Of a DNA stretch of 8,792 nucleotides, positions 1-6,175 are shown in pieces (position 1 is the first letter of the stretch; every line of letters starts with the position of its first letter). The translations under genes were made by a program, and so were the position numbers. The DNA lies in NCBI GenBank assembly GCA_012797715.1, contig JAAZOO010000325.1, positions 1 to 8,792 of the forward strand. The letters are read 5' to 3'. Under the pieces are notes generated by a model. That model was not told where the DNA came from and searched no databases. It saw only the letters and a program-made list of their open reading frames with translations. Origin of the DNA: Geobacteraceae bacterium (GTDB lineage: Bacteria; Desulfobacterota; Desulfuromonadia; Geobacterales; Geobacteraceae).

Positions 1-1
1 T

Positions 2-1108
2 CTGACCTTTCACCGTACCCGCCCTGTCGAGGCGATCCGGGCGGCGCGGCAAGCCCCGGAGACGGTGGGGCGGGACGTCCCCCGCGCTCCGGACCAGGAG
101 TATCTGGTGCGCCGGGCCGGACGGGACACGGACTGGTTCCGGATTGCCCGCGTCATCCACCGCGCCTACGGCTATACCCATCCCAGCGATGACATCTACT
201 GCCCGGACCGGCTGCGGGAGCTGAACCGTAGCGGAAGCCTGGTCTCGGTGGTGGCGACCACCGTGGAGGACGAGATCGTCGGACATTACGCCCTGGAGAT
301 GGGGGGCCTCGGACAGGTGGCGGCCGGACCCTGCACGGTGGCCGAGACCGGCATGGCAGTGGTCGACCCTGCCCACCGGGGCCGGGGGCTCATGGAGCGC
401 ATGCGGGAGTTCCTGGAGGGCGAGGCCCGGGCCATGGGGCTGCGCGGGCTGTTCGGCCAGCCCGTTACCAGTCACGCCGCCAGCCAGCGGGTGAACGAGA
501 AATTTGGGAGCCGCTGCTGCGCCCTCTCCCTTGCCTTCCTGGCCGACAACCTGCGCTTCCGGGCCATGGCGCGGGACAGCTCCGGACAGCGGGAAAGCTG
601 TCTCCTCTATTTCAAGGCGCTGGATACGCCCGAGCCACGCAGGATTTTTCCCCCGCCCCGGCATCGGGCAATGCTGCTGGATACCTACCACGAATGCGGC
701 ATCCCGGCATGGGCCGAGGAAAGCCCGCCCGCGGCGGGGGAAAGCCGGGTCGGCGCCCGCTACCTGGCGTCCCTGGACCTGGGGGTGATCCGCGTCGAAC
801 AGGTGGGCGCCGACATCGCGTCGCTCCTCCGCTCCGCGCGCAACGACCTGTGCCGTCAGGCCGGGGCGCGGGTACTCTACCTGACGGTGCGCCTCACCCG
901 TCCGGGAAGCGCGGAAGCCTGCGATGCGGCAGAACGCCTCGGTTTCTTCTACGGCGGCCTGGCCCCCTGCTTCGACGAGGGAGAGGATGTGCTGCGCATG
1001 CAGTACGTGGATACCCCCCTTGATTTCAGCCGGCTGGTTGTGGAGAGCCCCTTTGCCGTCCGGCTCGCATCCTACGTGGAAGCGGACCGGTCACGGGTTG
1101 AACGGTAA
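2..1108 (+). CDS. GNAT-family acetyltransferase, C-terminal part of a larger (probably ATPase-GNAT) protein, 5'-truncated
   Basis: The frame is open from base 2 to the TAA at 1106-1108, so the true start lies left of the window. A GTG at 65 is the first in-frame start-like codon, but I see no convincing ribosome site before it and coding continues upstream. Numbering from that GTG, a GNAT core is visible at about residues 15-150: a beta-strand with GHYALEM near 73-79, then ETGMAVVDP followed by the acetyl-CoA pyrophosphate-binding loop HRGRGL at 104-109 and the helix after it. About 200 further residues after this core match no domain I can name; they may form a second GNAT-like half, since a weaker pattern ending in AERLGFFYGG occurs near residues 286-295. 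The 21 codons before the GTG begin LTFHRTRP, which resembles the last strand of an RsbW-like HATPase domain; proteins fusing such an ATPase to a GNAT domain are known to me, but the ATPase itself is outside the window. The acetyl acceptor is unknown. The stop overlaps the next gene's start (TAATG), so translation is probably coupled. Confidence 0.75.
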   Translation: MTFHRTRPVEAIRAARQAPETVGRDVPRAPDQEYLVRRAGRDTDWFRIARVIHRAYGYTHPSDDIYCPDRLRELNRSGSLVSVVATTVEDEIVGHYALEMGGLGQVAAGPCTVAETGMAVVDPAHRGRGLMERMREFLEGEARAMGLRGLFGQPVTSHAASQRVNEKFGSRCCALSLAFLADNLRFRAMARDSSGQRESCLLYFKALDTPEPRRIFPPPRHRAMLLDTYHECGIPAWAEESPPAAGESRVGARYLASLDLGVIRVEQVGADIASLLRSARNDLCRQAGARVLYLTVRLTRPGSAEACDAAERLGFFYGGLAPCFDEGEDVLRMQYVDTPLDFSRLVVESPFAVRLASYVEADRSRVER

Positions 1109-2298
1109 TGGCGACGCTCTTCCGAACAACTCCCGCCTTCTTCCGTTTCTGGCTCGCCCAGGCCGTTTCCCAGGTGGGGGACCGGGTGCACTCCCTGGCG
1201 CTCATCTGGCTGGTCTACCACTGGTCGGAATCGGCCCTGGCCGTGGGCATGATACTGGTGGCCACCTCGCTGCCGGGCATTCTGGTCTCTCCCCTGGCCG
1301 GGGTGCTGTGCGACCGCGCCAGCCGCCGGCGCATCATGATCGGCGCCGACCTGGCGCGTTTTCTCGTGGTCGGCTGGCTGGCCTGGCAATCCCACACCGG
1401 CGCCCTGGGGTATCCGGGCCTCATCGCCGCGACCGTGGCCGTTGCCCTGGCCTCGGCCTTCTTCAATCCCGCTGCCCTGGCCATGCTGCCCGGCCTGGTT
1501 CCCCGGGAGGACCTGACCCGGGCCAATGCCGCCAGTCAGCTGGTGGCGGGCATGAGCGCGGTGGCCGGCCCCCTGTTCGGCAGCGCCCTCATCGCCCTCA
1601 TCGGCGTGCCCCTGGCCTTTGCCATCAACGCCCTATCCTTTCTCGGCTCGGCCCTTTGTATCGCCCTGGTGCGCGAGCCCCACTGGACGAGGGCCGGGAA
1701 AACCGGCTTCCTGAACGAACTGCGGGCCGGACGGGACGCTCTGCGCGGCGCGCCGCTCATCGGCGCTCTCCTCGCTCCGGTGGTGGTTATCAACTTTTTC
1801 TTCGCCGCCATCCCGGTGGTGACGCCGGTGCTTGCCGAGAGCGTCTTCCGGTCCGGGGCTGGGGGCCTGGGCATCCTCATGAGCTGTTTCGGCGGCGGTC
1901 TCTTCGCCGGGTCGCTGATACTCTCCATCGGCCGCGGGCGAGGGGAACGACGCGCGGCCCTCTCCGGTTTCGCGCTGATTGGCCTCGCGTTCCCGGTCAT
2001 CGCCTTCAGCCCCTGGCTGTACGCGGCCGGCATGGGTCTGGCCGTGGTCGGTATCGGCCTGAGCATCGTGAACATCACGCTCATCACCCTCTTCCAGAAG
2101 CTGCTGGACGACGGAACGCGCGGCAAGATCATGGCGCTGGTCAGCGCCCTGGCCCTGTCGCTGCAGCCGGTGGCCTACGGCGTGATGGGACTGGTCACCG
2201 ACGCCCTGAAACCGTCCGGCGCGCTGCTGGCGAGCGGCGCGGTGATCCTGCTGGTGACGCTGCGCATCGCAACCCTGAAGGAACTGAAGGAGGTATGA
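1108..2298 (+). CDS. MFS transporter, MFS_3 / EntS-like efflux family
   Basis: This gene encodes a 396-residue inner-membrane protein made largely of hydrophobic helices, the usual length for a 12-helix major facilitator. The cytoplasmic loop motif between helices 2 and 3 is clear at residues 65-75 (GVLCDRASRRR, matching the GxLaDRxxRR signature). The N-terminal pattern FRFWLAQAVSQVGD (12-25) and the FFNPAALAMLPGLVPREDLTRAN region near 118-140 are typical of the MFS_3 group, which includes the enterobactin exporter EntS and many drug or secondary-metabolite exporters. A longer polar loop near residues 190-215 separates the two six-helix halves. The ATG at 1108 overlaps the preceding TAA by one base and has no strong Shine-Dalgarno sequence, which points to translational coupling. 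Its place at the head of the acyl-activating genes suggests that it exports the cluster's product or a toxic intermediate; the substrate is inferred only from context. Confidence 0.88.
   Translation: MATLFRTTPAFFRFWLAQAVSQVGDRVHSLALIWLVYHWSESALAVGMILVATSLPGILVSPLAGVLCDRASRRRIMIGADLARFLVVGWLAWQSHTGALGYPGLIAATVAVALASAFFNPAALAMLPGLVPREDLTRANAASQLVAGMSAVAGPLFGSALIALIGVPLAFAINALSFLGSALCIALVREPHWTRAGKTGFLNELRAGRDALRGAPLIGALLAPVVVINFFFAAIPVVTPVLAESVFRSGAGGLGILMSCFGGGLFAGSLILSIGRGRGERRAALSGFALIGLAFPVIAFSPWLYAAGMGLAVVGIGLSIVNITLITLFQKLLDDGTRGKIMALVSALALSLQPVAYGVMGLVTDALKPSGALLASGAVILLVTLRIATLKELKEV
2287..2294 (+). promoter_or_regulatory. Strong Shine-Dalgarno site for the 2299 gene
   Basis: AAGGAGGT is a full-strength anti-16S match. 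It lies inside the last codons of the MFS gene and four bases before the ATG at 2299. It supports 2299 as the start despite the zero-base junction (TGAATG) with the preceding gene. Confidence 0.8.
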
Positions 2299-3660
2299 AT
2301 GGATCCCACGTCGTTTGCCCGCTCCGTGTTCGATTCCGCGCCCGCCTACCGCCGCTTTCTGGCGGATGCCGGTTTCTCCGCCGTTCCGGACTGGGAGAGC
2401 ATCCCGATCATGGACAAGGAGACCTACCTGCTGGCCTATCCGGTGGAGGAGCTGTGCCACGGCGGCGGACTCCACGGTTGCCACCTCATCGGCGCATCCT
2501 CCGGGTTCAGCCGGAGCGGTTCCCTGTTCTGGCCGAAACGCCCCGAGGATGAGGGGGATTACGTGGCCTCCATCGGCCGGATGCTGGCCGATCACTACGC
2601 CATCCACCGCAGGCGAACCCTGGCCTTGGTCTGCCTGGCCTTCGGCACCTGGATCGGCGGCATGCAGATCGCCGCGGCCCTGCGCACACTGGCCGGGACC
2701 GGCACCTACCCGCTGACCGTGGCCACACCCGGCCTCAACCTGCGGGAGGCCGCTGCCATCCACCAGCGTTTCCATCATGCCTTCGACCAGTGCCTGGTTC
2801 TCACCAACCCCTCCAATATCAGCCTGCTGGGGGCGTTGCTGCGCCGCGCAAGCCCGGACATGCCGGAGGGGAGCGTCTCCTTTCCCGTGGTGGGGGAGTT
2901 CTTCAGCGAGGCGTTCCGGGAGCGGGTGGCCGCCGATTTCGGCCACTCTCCGGAGTCCCCCTTCTGCGTCTGGACCGGCTACGGCTCCGCCGACACCGGG
3001 GACCTGGGCGTGGAAACGGCGGCCACGGTCGGCCTGCGCAAATGGTTCCATCGCCGGCCGCAGCTTTCGGAACAGGTACTGGGAGCGCGGGAAACGCCCA
3101 TGCTCCTGGCTCCCACGTCCAAGGCCCACCTGGAGATCATCGGCGGGGAGATCGTGGCCACCAAGGACCAGATTATCCCGCTGGTACGCTACAACACCCG
3201 GGACCACGGCGGCCTGCTGGAGCGATCCTCCCTTGGGGAGATGGGCGTTCCGGAGGAGGTCACGGCACTGCTCCCGGAGCGAATCCTGTTCGTCCACGGC
3301 AGGGTCAGCGACAGCGTGGTATTCTACGGCACCAACCTGAAAGTTCCAGCCATCGGCGACTTCCTTCTCTCCCTGCCGGAGCGCTTCCGGTACGCCGGGC
3401 TGTTCCAGGTGCGCCGTTCCGAAGGGGATGCGGCCACCCGCTTCCTGTTCACGGTTTTCACCCACGGCATGGACGGCCTGCCGCCGGAAGGCGACTACAC
3501 CGAGGCCCTGCTGGCGTTTTTGCGCGAGAACAGCCTGGAATTCACCGCCAAGTACGACAATCTCTGCCTGGCGGCCGGAGAACCGCTGATCCGGGTGGAA
3601 CTGCGGGATATCGCAACCCTTGACCCCACCGTCAAGCACCGCTTTCTTTTGGAGGAGTAG
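2299..3660 (+). CDS. Divergent PaaK-like adenylate-forming enzyme (phenylacetate-CoA ligase / CoF synthetase-related)
   Basis: This is a 453-residue soluble protein with the layout of the phenylacetate-CoA ligase (PaaK) branch of the acyl-adenylating enzymes. The phosphate-binding loop is at residues 66-78 and reads ASSGFSRSGSLFW, where the usual form is S-S-G-T-T-G; the two threonines are replaced by F/S/R. The adenine-binding segment GYGSADTGDL (227-236) and the ribose-binding segment VRYNTRD (296-302) are recognisable, followed by a hinge-like HGRVSDSV (333-340). A lysine near the C terminus (K446) could serve as the adenylation lysine, but its context differs from the standard GK motif. 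The paired cysteines (CxxC and CPC) that bind zinc in its relatives here are absent. It starts directly after the MFS stop with an excellent ribosome site. It probably activates or binds an acyl or aryl acid for the LuxE/LuxC proteins downstream. It could also be a non-adenylating partner subunit, given the altered loop. Specificity is unknown. Confidence 0.72.
   Translation: MDPTSFARSVFDSAPAYRRFLADAGFSAVPDWESIPIMDKETYLLAYPVEELCHGGGLHGCHLIGASSGFSRSGSLFWPKRPEDEGDYVASIGRMLADHYAIHRRRTLALVCLAFGTWIGGMQIAAALRTLAGTGTYPLTVATPGLNLREAAAIHQRFHHAFDQCLVLTNPSNISLLGALLRRASPDMPEGSVSFPVVGEFFSEAFRERVAADFGHSPESPFCVWTGYGSADTGDLGVETAATVGLRKWFHRRPQLSEQVLGARETPMLLAPTSKAHLEIIGGEIVATKDQIIPLVRYNTRDHGGLLERSSLGEMGVPEEVTALLPERILFVHGRVSDSVVFYGTNLKVPAIGDFLLSLPERFRYAGLFQVRRSEGDAATRFLFTVFTHGMDGLPPEGDYTEALLAFLRENSLEFTAKYDNLCLAAGEPLIRVELRDIATLDPTVKHRFLLEE
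3651..3657 (+). promoter_or_regulatory. Shine-Dalgarno site deciding the 3665 start
   Basis: GGAGGAG lies at the very end of the preceding gene, seven bases before the ATG at 3665. This spacing favours 3665 over in-frame upstream start codons such as the one at 3620, which would add 15 unconserved-looking residues overlapping the previous gene. Confidence 0.75.
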
Positions 3661-3664
3661 CCCC

Positions 3665-4969
3665 ATGTTCCAATGTCTGGATGAGGATCAACGACTTGAG
3701 CGCGGCCGTGAACTGTGGCGCACTGCCCAGGCCGCGCCGTTCTATTGCCGGAAATTCGCAGGATGCGCGGAGCCTCGGGACTGGCCCGCATGGAGGGCGC
3801 TGCCGCCCCTCACCCGCCAGGAGCTGTACGACAACGCCTGGCCCCGTTCCGGGGAAATGCTCACCCAGCCGCCCGAGGGGATGATCGTCACCTCCACCGG
3901 CGGCACCACCGGCATGGCCCGCTACACGGTGCTCACCCACGACGAATGGGACCGCTTCTGCGATGAGCAGGCCAGGGCACTGCGCCTGATCGGGGTCGGC
4001 CCCTCCGACCGGGTGGCAAACCTGCTGGTGGCGGGAAGCCTCTGGCCCTCGTTCCTGGGGGGCCACGAGATCATCAAGCGCATCGGCGCCCTGCACCTAC
4101 CCATCTCCGCCAACATCCCGGTGGAGACGGTGCTGCGCTTCTGCCGCGAGTTCCGCCCCACGGTCATGATGAGCCTGCCCACCCTGTTCGTCTTCCTGGC
4201 GGACCTGGCCCTGAAGGACGCCATACCCTTCCCGGAGCTGCGCCTGGTCGGCTATGCGGGGGAGCACATGAGCCCGGCGGTGCGCGACCACGTGCGGCGC
4301 GGACTCGGGGAACAGGTGGAGATACACGCCCTGGCCTATACCAGCGCGGACGCGGGTCTGATGGGATACCAGTGCATGCGCTGCGCCCCCAACGAATACC
4401 ACGTCCCCACCGCGTTCCAGCTCGTGGAAATCATGGATATGGAAAGGGAACGCCCCGCCGGGCCCGGCGAAACCGGCGAACTGCTCGTCACCAATCTGGC
4501 CCGCCGCTCCCAGCCGGTTATCCGCTACCGCATCGGCGACCGGGGGAGCTGGACCGGAAGCCCCTGCCCCTGCGGCGACCCCAATCCCCTCCTGCGGCTG
4601 GCAGGCCGCGCCGGTGACGACTTCAAGCTGGGCGGCGCCTATATCGCCATGGGCGCCGTGGAGCAGGCGGTAGAGGCGGTGGCAGGCGTGGCCGGGATCA
4701 GCCCCAACCACACCCTGATCCTGGCCGACGAGGAAAACCGGCTGGCCCTGGAACTGCGTGTCGAGGCCGGAGACCCGGTTGCCGCCCAACGGGAGGCGTT
4801 CCGGGTCGTGGAGGAGCTGGAGGCGCACATTCCGGAATTGAAGGTGGCGAGGGCCAGGGAGTACCTGGCACGCCTGGACGTGCGTTTCGTGCCCCTGGGA
4901 AGTCTGGAGCGGAGCCCGGTGACGGGCAAGGTGCGCCGCCTGGAAGACCGGCGCGTTGAGGAGAAATGA
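3665..4969 (+). CDS. PaaK-like acyl/aryl-CoA ligase (AMP-forming)
   Basis: This 434-residue protein has the typical PaaK length. It should activate a carboxylic acid with ATP to an acyl-adenylate and then form a CoA (or protein) thioester in the cytoplasm. Motifs appear in order: phosphate loop VTSTGGTTGMAR (75-86); adenine-site segment around YTSADAG (225-231); ribose-binding RYRIGD (287-292); and a C-terminal SPVTGKVRR with the presumed adenylation lysine K422. Four cysteines, CMRC (237 and 240) and CPC (301 and 303), form the structural zinc site of this subfamily. The N-terminal stretch QAAPFYCRKF (22-31) is the usual PaaK opening. From the middle onward it resembles the ligase domain fused to LuxC at the end of the window, including the YQC..C...H.V block and CPCG, so the two are probably paralogues. 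It sits four bases after the previous stop and four bases before luxE. The natural acid cannot be told: PaaK relatives act on phenylacetate, other aryl acids and some fatty or polyketide acids. Confidence 0.85.
   Translation: MFQCLDEDQRLERGRELWRTAQAAPFYCRKFAGCAEPRDWPAWRALPPLTRQELYDNAWPRSGEMLTQPPEGMIVTSTGGTTGMARYTVLTHDEWDRFCDEQARALRLIGVGPSDRVANLLVAGSLWPSFLGGHEIIKRIGALHLPISANIPVETVLRFCREFRPTVMMSLPTLFVFLADLALKDAIPFPELRLVGYAGEHMSPAVRDHVRRGLGEQVEIHALAYTSADAGLMGYQCMRCAPNEYHVPTAFQLVEIMDMERERPAGPGETGELLVTNLARRSQPVIRYRIGDRGSWTGSPCPCGDPNPLLRLAGRAGDDFKLGGAYIAMGAVEQAVEAVAGVAGISPNHTLILADEENRLALELRVEAGDPVAAQREAFRVVEELEAHIPELKVARAREYLARLDVRFVPLGSLERSPVTGKVRRLEDRRVEEK
4958..4963 (+). promoter_or_regulatory. 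Shine-Dalgarno site for the luxE-like gene
   Basis: GAGGAG lies ten bases before the ATG at 4974, inside the last codons of the preceding ligase gene. It supports 4974 over the in-frame TTG at 4956, which precedes this site and would overlap the previous gene. Confidence 0.6.
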
Positions 4970-4973
4970 GACC

Positions 4974-6092
4974 ATGAGTGTACCCGAATCCCTTGGCCGT
5001 CTGTTCGAGCTGGATGCATTCGAAGCCGGAGAGCGTGCCGACGCCTGCTTTGTGGACGCGGTCCGCGACGCCTGCGCCTGGCACATGGAGCGCTGCGAGG
5101 TCTTTCGCACCCTGTGCGGCCAGGAGGGCTTTTCCCCTGACCGGATCGGAAGCATCGGCGACCTGCCCCGCATCCCGTGGCTCATGGTCAACGTGTTCAA
5201 GCGCTACCACCTGCTCTCCGTGCCCGAAAGCGCGATTGTCGCCACTTTCACCTCCAGCGGCACCACCGGCCAGGCAAGCCATATCGCCTGGGACCGGGGC
5301 TCCATGGAGCGGCAGGACGCCATGCGCGCCGCCATTATGGCAGGCATGGGGCTGGTCTCCGACCGGCCGGTGAACTACCTGATTTTCGCCCACGCTCCGG
5401 ACATCGCCGGATCCAAAGGGGCTGCCCATGCCCAGAGCCGCTACGCGGGATTCGCCCCGGAACGGGACAGCTTCTACGCCATCCATGCCGGTGAAAACGG
5501 CGAACCGGCATTCGATGCGGCGGAATGCATCGACCGGATGCGCGCCTTCAGCCTCACCGGACTGCCGGTGCGCATCATCGGATTTCCCGCATTCGCATGG
5601 CGGGTGCTGCGGGAGATGGACAGAACGGATACCCGTCTCCGTTTTCCCGGGGAGAGCCTGTTTATTCTGGCGGGCGGCTGGAAGGGGGCCCAGAACGAGG
5701 CCGTGCCCAAGACCATGTTCGCAGCCACGGCGGAAGCCCGCCTCGGCATTCCCGCCACGCGCATCCGGGATGTGTACGGCTTCGTGGAACACGGCGTTCC
5801 CTACATGACCTGCGAAGCGGGCCGCTTCCACGTTCCCGTGTATTCCCGCGCCTTTGTCCGCAAGCCGGGAACGATGGAGCTCCTGCCCAAGGGCGAACGG
5901 GGCCTGCTGCACGTGGTATCCCCCTACAACCTGGCACAGCCGTCCCTGTCGGTGCTGAGCACCGATTACGCGGTCCTGGGCGACGACTGCCCCTGCGGCA
6001 GAAGGACGGACACCCTGGAGATTGCGGGCCGGGCGGGCGTTTCCAAACACCAGGGGTGCGCCATCACCGCTGCGGAGCTGCTGAAGAAATAA
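4974..6092 (+). CDS. luxE: LuxE-family acyl-protein synthetase
   Basis: This gene encodes a 372-residue protein, close to the 370-380 of luminous-bacteria LuxE. LuxE activates a fatty acid with ATP to acyl-AMP, moves the acyl group to its own C-terminal cysteine and passes it to LuxC for reduction. Visible signatures are the phosphate loop TSSGTTG (93-99), AGGWKG (233-238), a YGFVEHG adenine-site segment (268-274) and CPCGR (339-343). Cys362, eleven residues from the end (HQGCAIT), matches the position of the acylated cysteine described near residue 364 in Photobacterium LuxE. Relative to the PaaK-like neighbours, the first cysteine of the CxxC pair is missing (Cys280 matches the second) while CPC is kept, so a three-cysteine metal site is possible. 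The symbol names the family; no luciferase genes are visible, so a bioluminescence role is not implied. It is followed by the only sizeable intergenic gap in the window. Confidence 0.9.
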   Translation: MSVPESLGRLFELDAFEAGERADACFVDAVRDACAWHMERCEVFRTLCGQEGFSPDRIGSIGDLPRIPWLMVNVFKRYHLLSVPESAIVATFTSSGTTGQASHIAWDRGSMERQDAMRAAIMAGMGLVSDRPVNYLIFAHAPDIAGSKGAAHAQSRYAGFAPERDSFYAIHAGENGEPAFDAAECIDRMRAFSLTGLPVRIIGFPAFAWRVLREMDRTDTRLRFPGESLFILAGGWKGAQNEAVPKTMFAATAEARLGIPATRIRDVYGFVEHGVPYMTCEAGRFHVPVYSRAFVRKPGTMELLPKGERGLLHVVSPYNLAQPSLSVLSTDYAVLGDDCPCGRRTDTLEIAGRAGVSKHQGCAITAAELLKK

Positions 6093-6104
6093 ACCTGGAT
6101 TTGG

Positions 6105-6146
6105 CAGGTGGAGTCGCCCTTCGTTCACTCCGGACGACTCCACCTG
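6105..6146 (+). repeat. Perfect 12-bp inverted repeat (hairpin) between luxE and luxC
   Basis: CAGGTGGAGTCG at 6105-6116 is exactly complementary to CGACTCCACCTG at 6135-6146, with an 18-base spacer. The stem begins 12 bases after the luxE stop and ends 29 bases before the luxC start. No T-run follows, so it is not a standard intrinsic terminator. It could be an mRNA-stability or processing hairpin that sets the LuxE:LuxC ratio, an attenuator, or a dyad operator. The perfect pairing is seen directly; its role is inferred. Confidence 0.8.
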
Positions 6147-6163
6147 ACGGACCGAGGAAACAC

Positions 6164-6168
6164 GGAGG
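6164..6168 (+). promoter_or_regulatory. Shine-Dalgarno site for the luxC fusion gene
   Basis: GGAGG lies seven bases before the ATG at 6176 and 17 bases after the hairpin, so the hairpin itself does not hide it. It fixes the start of the last gene. Confidence 0.75.
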
Positions 6169-6175
6169 TTCTGTT

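Noticed and set aside
65..67. GTG at 65 as the true start of the acetyltransferase
   Set aside because: The frame is open to the left edge with protein-like composition, and no convincing ribosome site precedes the GTG, so it is more likely an internal valine.
924..2552. 542-codon + strand frame overlapping the end of the GNAT gene and all of the MFS gene
   Set aside because: It is rich in Arg, Gly and Pro and frame-shifted relative to the MFS protein, which has clear family motifs and helices.
1633..3666. 677-codon open frame on the minus strand opposite the MFS and first PaaK-like genes
   Set aside because: Its translation is rich in Gly, Gln, Arg, Ala and His with no recognisable domain. 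It mirrors two well-supported + strand genes; long antisense frames are expected in GC-rich DNA.
6101..6120. Possible sigma-54 promoter (TTGGCA... at 6101) before luxC
   Set aside because: The -24 GG is present, but the -12 GC is one base out of place and the surrounding TTGC element is missing; the bases belong to the inverted repeat.
4698..6143. 481-codon minus-strand open frame opposite luxE
   Set aside because: It is low-complexity and shadow-like, with a Pro/Gly-rich end and no motif. The + strand LuxE motifs are unambiguous.
6105..6146. Intrinsic terminator between luxE and luxC
   Set aside because: The stem is good, but the loop is long (18 bases) and no T-tract follows the right arm, so a standard terminator is not supported.
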